Origin: Candidatus Omnitrophota bacterium
GTDB taxonomy: Bacteria > Omnitrophota > Gorgyraeia > Zapsychrales > Fredricksoniimonadaceae
Direction of reading: 5' to 3'
DNA length: 6,115 nucleotides
NCBI GenBank assembly: GCA_023247575.1
Contig: JAHFGE010000095.1
Coordinates: 1-6,115 of the forward strand
Part shown: positions 5,049-6,115 of the stretch, piece by piece
Layout of the letters: each line of letters begins with the position of its first letter
Position numbering within the stretch: the stretch's first letter is position 1
Program-made: the position numbers and the translations under genes
The notes under the pieces: generated by a model
Databases searched by the model: none
What the model saw: the letters and a program-made list of their open reading frames with translations, nothing else
What the model was told of the DNA's origin: nothing

Positions 5049-5380
5049 GGTTGCGGGGGCAGGATTTGAACCTACGACCTCAAGGTTATGCGTACCAGCT
5101 ACGGCTTTCGCCGCTTGCGTCTCTCGACGCAATTTGTGGTCTGGACTATACCTTTCCCGCCCTTCTTAGAATTTCTAAGAAAGGTAGGCGGGACCTGCCA
5201 TCTAGTCTCTACACCTTTTCTTGCTCCACGCCAAAACTTTCGTTTGGGCGCTTCGCAGGAACTTGGCTCGGGATTACCTTCATCAGGCTTCCCCGAATTT
5301 GACAGGTGATCTGCCGGCTGATTTCTCAACCGGTCGCCCATTGCTGAGCCTTGCGAGCTACCGGGCTGCTCCACCCCGCG
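5048..5380 (-). tRNA. Initiator tRNA-fMet (CAU) interrupted by a group I intron
   Basis: The 5' exon is 5380–5347 (34 nt) and the 3' exon 5090–5048 (43 nt), joining to 77 nt with CCA encoded. The spliced cloverleaf is complete. The acceptor is CGCGGGG with CCCCGCA, leaving the C1·A72 mismatch that marks bacterial initiators. The D-arm is GAGC/GCTC with A11:U24. The anticodon stem is CAAGG/CCTTG around loop CTCATAA (anticodon CAU). The T-arm is GTAGG, TTCAAAT, CCTGC. It delivers formyl-methionine to start translation. The stem has A29:U41 in place of the first of the three usual G:C pairs of initiators. The first 23 bases of the 5' exon are also the last codons and stop of the upstream ftsB-like gene. 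A TATAAG box (5402–5397) could be a -10 element, but no good -35 precedes it, so co-transcription with eno–ftsB is likely. Confidence 0.93.
5091..5346 (-). ncRNA. Group I intron (tRNA type, probably IC3), 256 nt, no endonuclease ORF
   Basis: Inserted between U33 and C34 of the anticodon loop. The 5' exon ends in U and the intron ends in G, as group I splicing requires. P1 is GCU|CA (5349–5345) with UGGGC (5340–5336), putting the splice-site U opposite G under a GCAA loop. P2 is 5333–5326 with 5321–5314 (GAAA loop). P3 is CCTGTC (5306–5301) with GGCAGG (5199–5194). P4 is TCGGG (5296–5292) with CCCGA (5272–5268). P7 is GACTA (5207–5203) with TAGTC (5148–5144). P8 is closed by CCCGCC (5192–5187) with GGCGGG (5161–5156). 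P9 hairpins have GAGA and GAAA loops (5132–5115 and 5112–5102). All core helices are present, so it is probably self-splicing with guanosine and Mg2+. Cyanobacterial initiator tRNAs carry group I introns too; the insertion site here looks the same as I recall for those. Confidence 0.93.
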
Positions 5381-5645
5381 AATCATTTGGTACTATCTTA
5401 TACACCGTCTCCCCCTGGCGTATCAGGCCCATTTTTGCGCGGCCGACCTTCTCCAGATACGCCGGGTCATTCTCCAACAAATTCTTTTCCTGCTCCAACT
5501 GCTGATTGCGCTTCGTCAAAAACTCGATCCGCGCGGCATAATCACGGTTCTTTTTCTTGAGGTCATGCATCTGCGCGTATGACGGCAAAAAAACCGCCAA
5601 TATCACGACCGTGAACACAAAAAGCCAAATAGCGTTCTTAAGCAT
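5358..5645 (-). CDS. FtsB/DivIC-type septum formation initiator protein
   Basis: 95 residues in the usual layout of the family: a short cytoplasmic N-terminus, one membrane segment (about 5–22, IWLFVFTVVILAVFLPSY), and a coiled coil (about 26–60, MHDLKKKNRDYAARIEFLTK and onward). The conserved C-terminal block follows (DPAYLEKVGRAKMGLIRQGE, then TVYKI). Such proteins anchor the FtsL–FtsQ (DivIC–FtsL–DivIB) divisome complex at the septum. The ATG lies 2 bases after the enolase stop, so the two are translationally coupled; eno next to ftsB is a common bacterial pairing. Oddly, the last seven codons (SRGGAAR and stop) lie inside the downstream tRNA-fMet 5' exon, and the stop TAG (5360–5358) is the tRNA D-loop sequence. 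Cleavage at the tRNA 5' end would truncate the message within this gene. Confidence 0.88.
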   Translation of the reverse strand: MLKNAIWLFVFTVVILAVFLPSYAQMHDLKKKNRDYAARIEFLTKRNQQLEQEKNLLENDPAYLEKVGRAKMGLIRQGETVYKIVPNDSRGGAAR

Positions 5646-5647
5646 CC

Positions 5648-6115
5648 CTAACAGATCTTGCCCCAGTGATTGCCGGCGTAAACGGCTTTGCCGCCCAGCT
5701 CTTCTTCGATACGCAAAAGTTCATTGTACTTCGCCAGGCGGTCCGTGCGCGACAGCGACCCGGTCTTGATCTGCCCGCAGCCCGTGGCCACGGCCAGATG
5801 CGCGATGGTGGTGTCTTCGGTCTCTCCGGACCTATGCGACATGATGGACGTATATTTGTTCTTTTTGGCCAAATTGATCGTGTCCAGGGTCTCGGACAAA
5901 GAACCGATCTGATTGACCTTGACCAAAATGGAATTGGCCACGCCAAGTTTGATGCCCTGCTGTAAACGCTTGACATTGGTGACGAACAGGTCGTCGCCGA
6001 CGATCTGGGTCTTTTGACCCAGACGGTTGGTCATGACCTTCCAGCCGTCCCAGTCATTCTCATAAAGCCCGTCCTCGATGGACACCACCGGATATTTGGC
6101 CGCCATGCGGGCATA
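5648..6115 (-). CDS. eno: Enolase, C-terminal 155 residues
   Basis: Runs off the right edge; the true start is outside, and the in-frame Met at 6106 is internal. Enolase interconverts 2-phosphoglycerate and phosphoenolpyruvate in glycolysis. Visible motifs of the C-terminal barrel: SIEDGLYENDWDGW (Glu Mg2+ ligand), IVGDDLFVTN (Asp ligand), SILVKVNQIGSLSET (catalytic Lys), SHRSGETEDT (active-site loop with His), and GQIKTGSLSRTDRLAKYNEL (second Lys and the characteristic enolase signature region). The C-terminus (AGNHWGKIC) is complete at a TAG. It is followed at 2 bases by the ftsB-like gene, so they form an operon on the minus strand that probably reads through into tRNA-fMet. Confidence 0.97.
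   Translation of the reverse strand, partial: YARMAAKYPVVSIEDGLYENDWDGWKVMTNRLGQKTQIVGDDLFVTNVKRLQQGIKLGVANSILVKVNQIGSLSETLDTINLAKKNKYTSIMSHRSGETEDTTIAHLAVATGCGQIKTGSLSRTDRLAKYNELLRIEEELGGKAVYAGNHWGKIC

Noticed and set aside
5099..5386. 95-codon minus-strand frame across the tRNA region, considered as an intron-encoded homing endonuclease
   Set aside because: It starts in front of the tRNA, runs through exon and intron core helices, and contains no LAGLIDADG, HNH, GIY-YIG or PD-(D/E)XK pattern.
5638..5976. 112-codon minus-strand frame
   Set aside because: Out-of-frame shadow of enolase.

Overview
The window is bacterial chromosomal DNA, probably from an uncultivated, anaerobic lineage. The evidence is a pyruvate:ferredoxin oxidoreductase N-terminus at the left edge and an enolase–FtsB pair at the right edge. 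A candidate phylum such as Omnitrophota would fit, but this is a weak inference. The flanking genes are of moderate GC. The block from about 2262 to 4870 is visibly AT-rich and looks horizontally acquired.

Layout. 1–164 (-): start of pyruvate:ferredoxin oxidoreductase, with a recognisable promoter and TACGTA-type repeats upstream. 366–514 (+): a frameshifted remnant of the N-terminus of an RNA 2',3'-cyclic phosphodiesterase (ThpR). 493–1614 (-): a class II Fic protein. Its leader carries three copies of a repeat that could form two mutually exclusive hairpins, plus an 11-codon leader ORF overlapping the fic start. Its promoter appears to share a -35 box with the divergent promoter of a DUF2721 membrane protein (1772–2215, +).

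2262–4394 (-): a compact cassette. It comprises a small helical protein, an XRE-type repressor, a retron-like reverse transcriptase with an unusual FIDD active site, and a protein with PD-(D/E)XK nuclease hallmarks. Upstream lies about 600 bp of non-coding DNA packed with inverted repeats, where a retron msr-msd could sit. I infer a defence-type retron system with a nuclease effector. The small helical protein and the Cys-rich micro-ORF upstream are unassigned.

5006–5380 (-): an initiator tRNA-fMet interrupted by a complete, ORF-less group I intron of 256 nt, followed at once by a strong hairpin terminator. The last codons and stop of the upstream ftsB-like gene (5358–5645) lie inside the tRNA 5' exon. 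The C-terminal half of enolase fills the right edge. A broken copy of the tRNA T-arm/acceptor sequence lies just beyond the terminator, between the tRNA and the retron-like cassette. This suggests that the tRNA gene served as an integration site.
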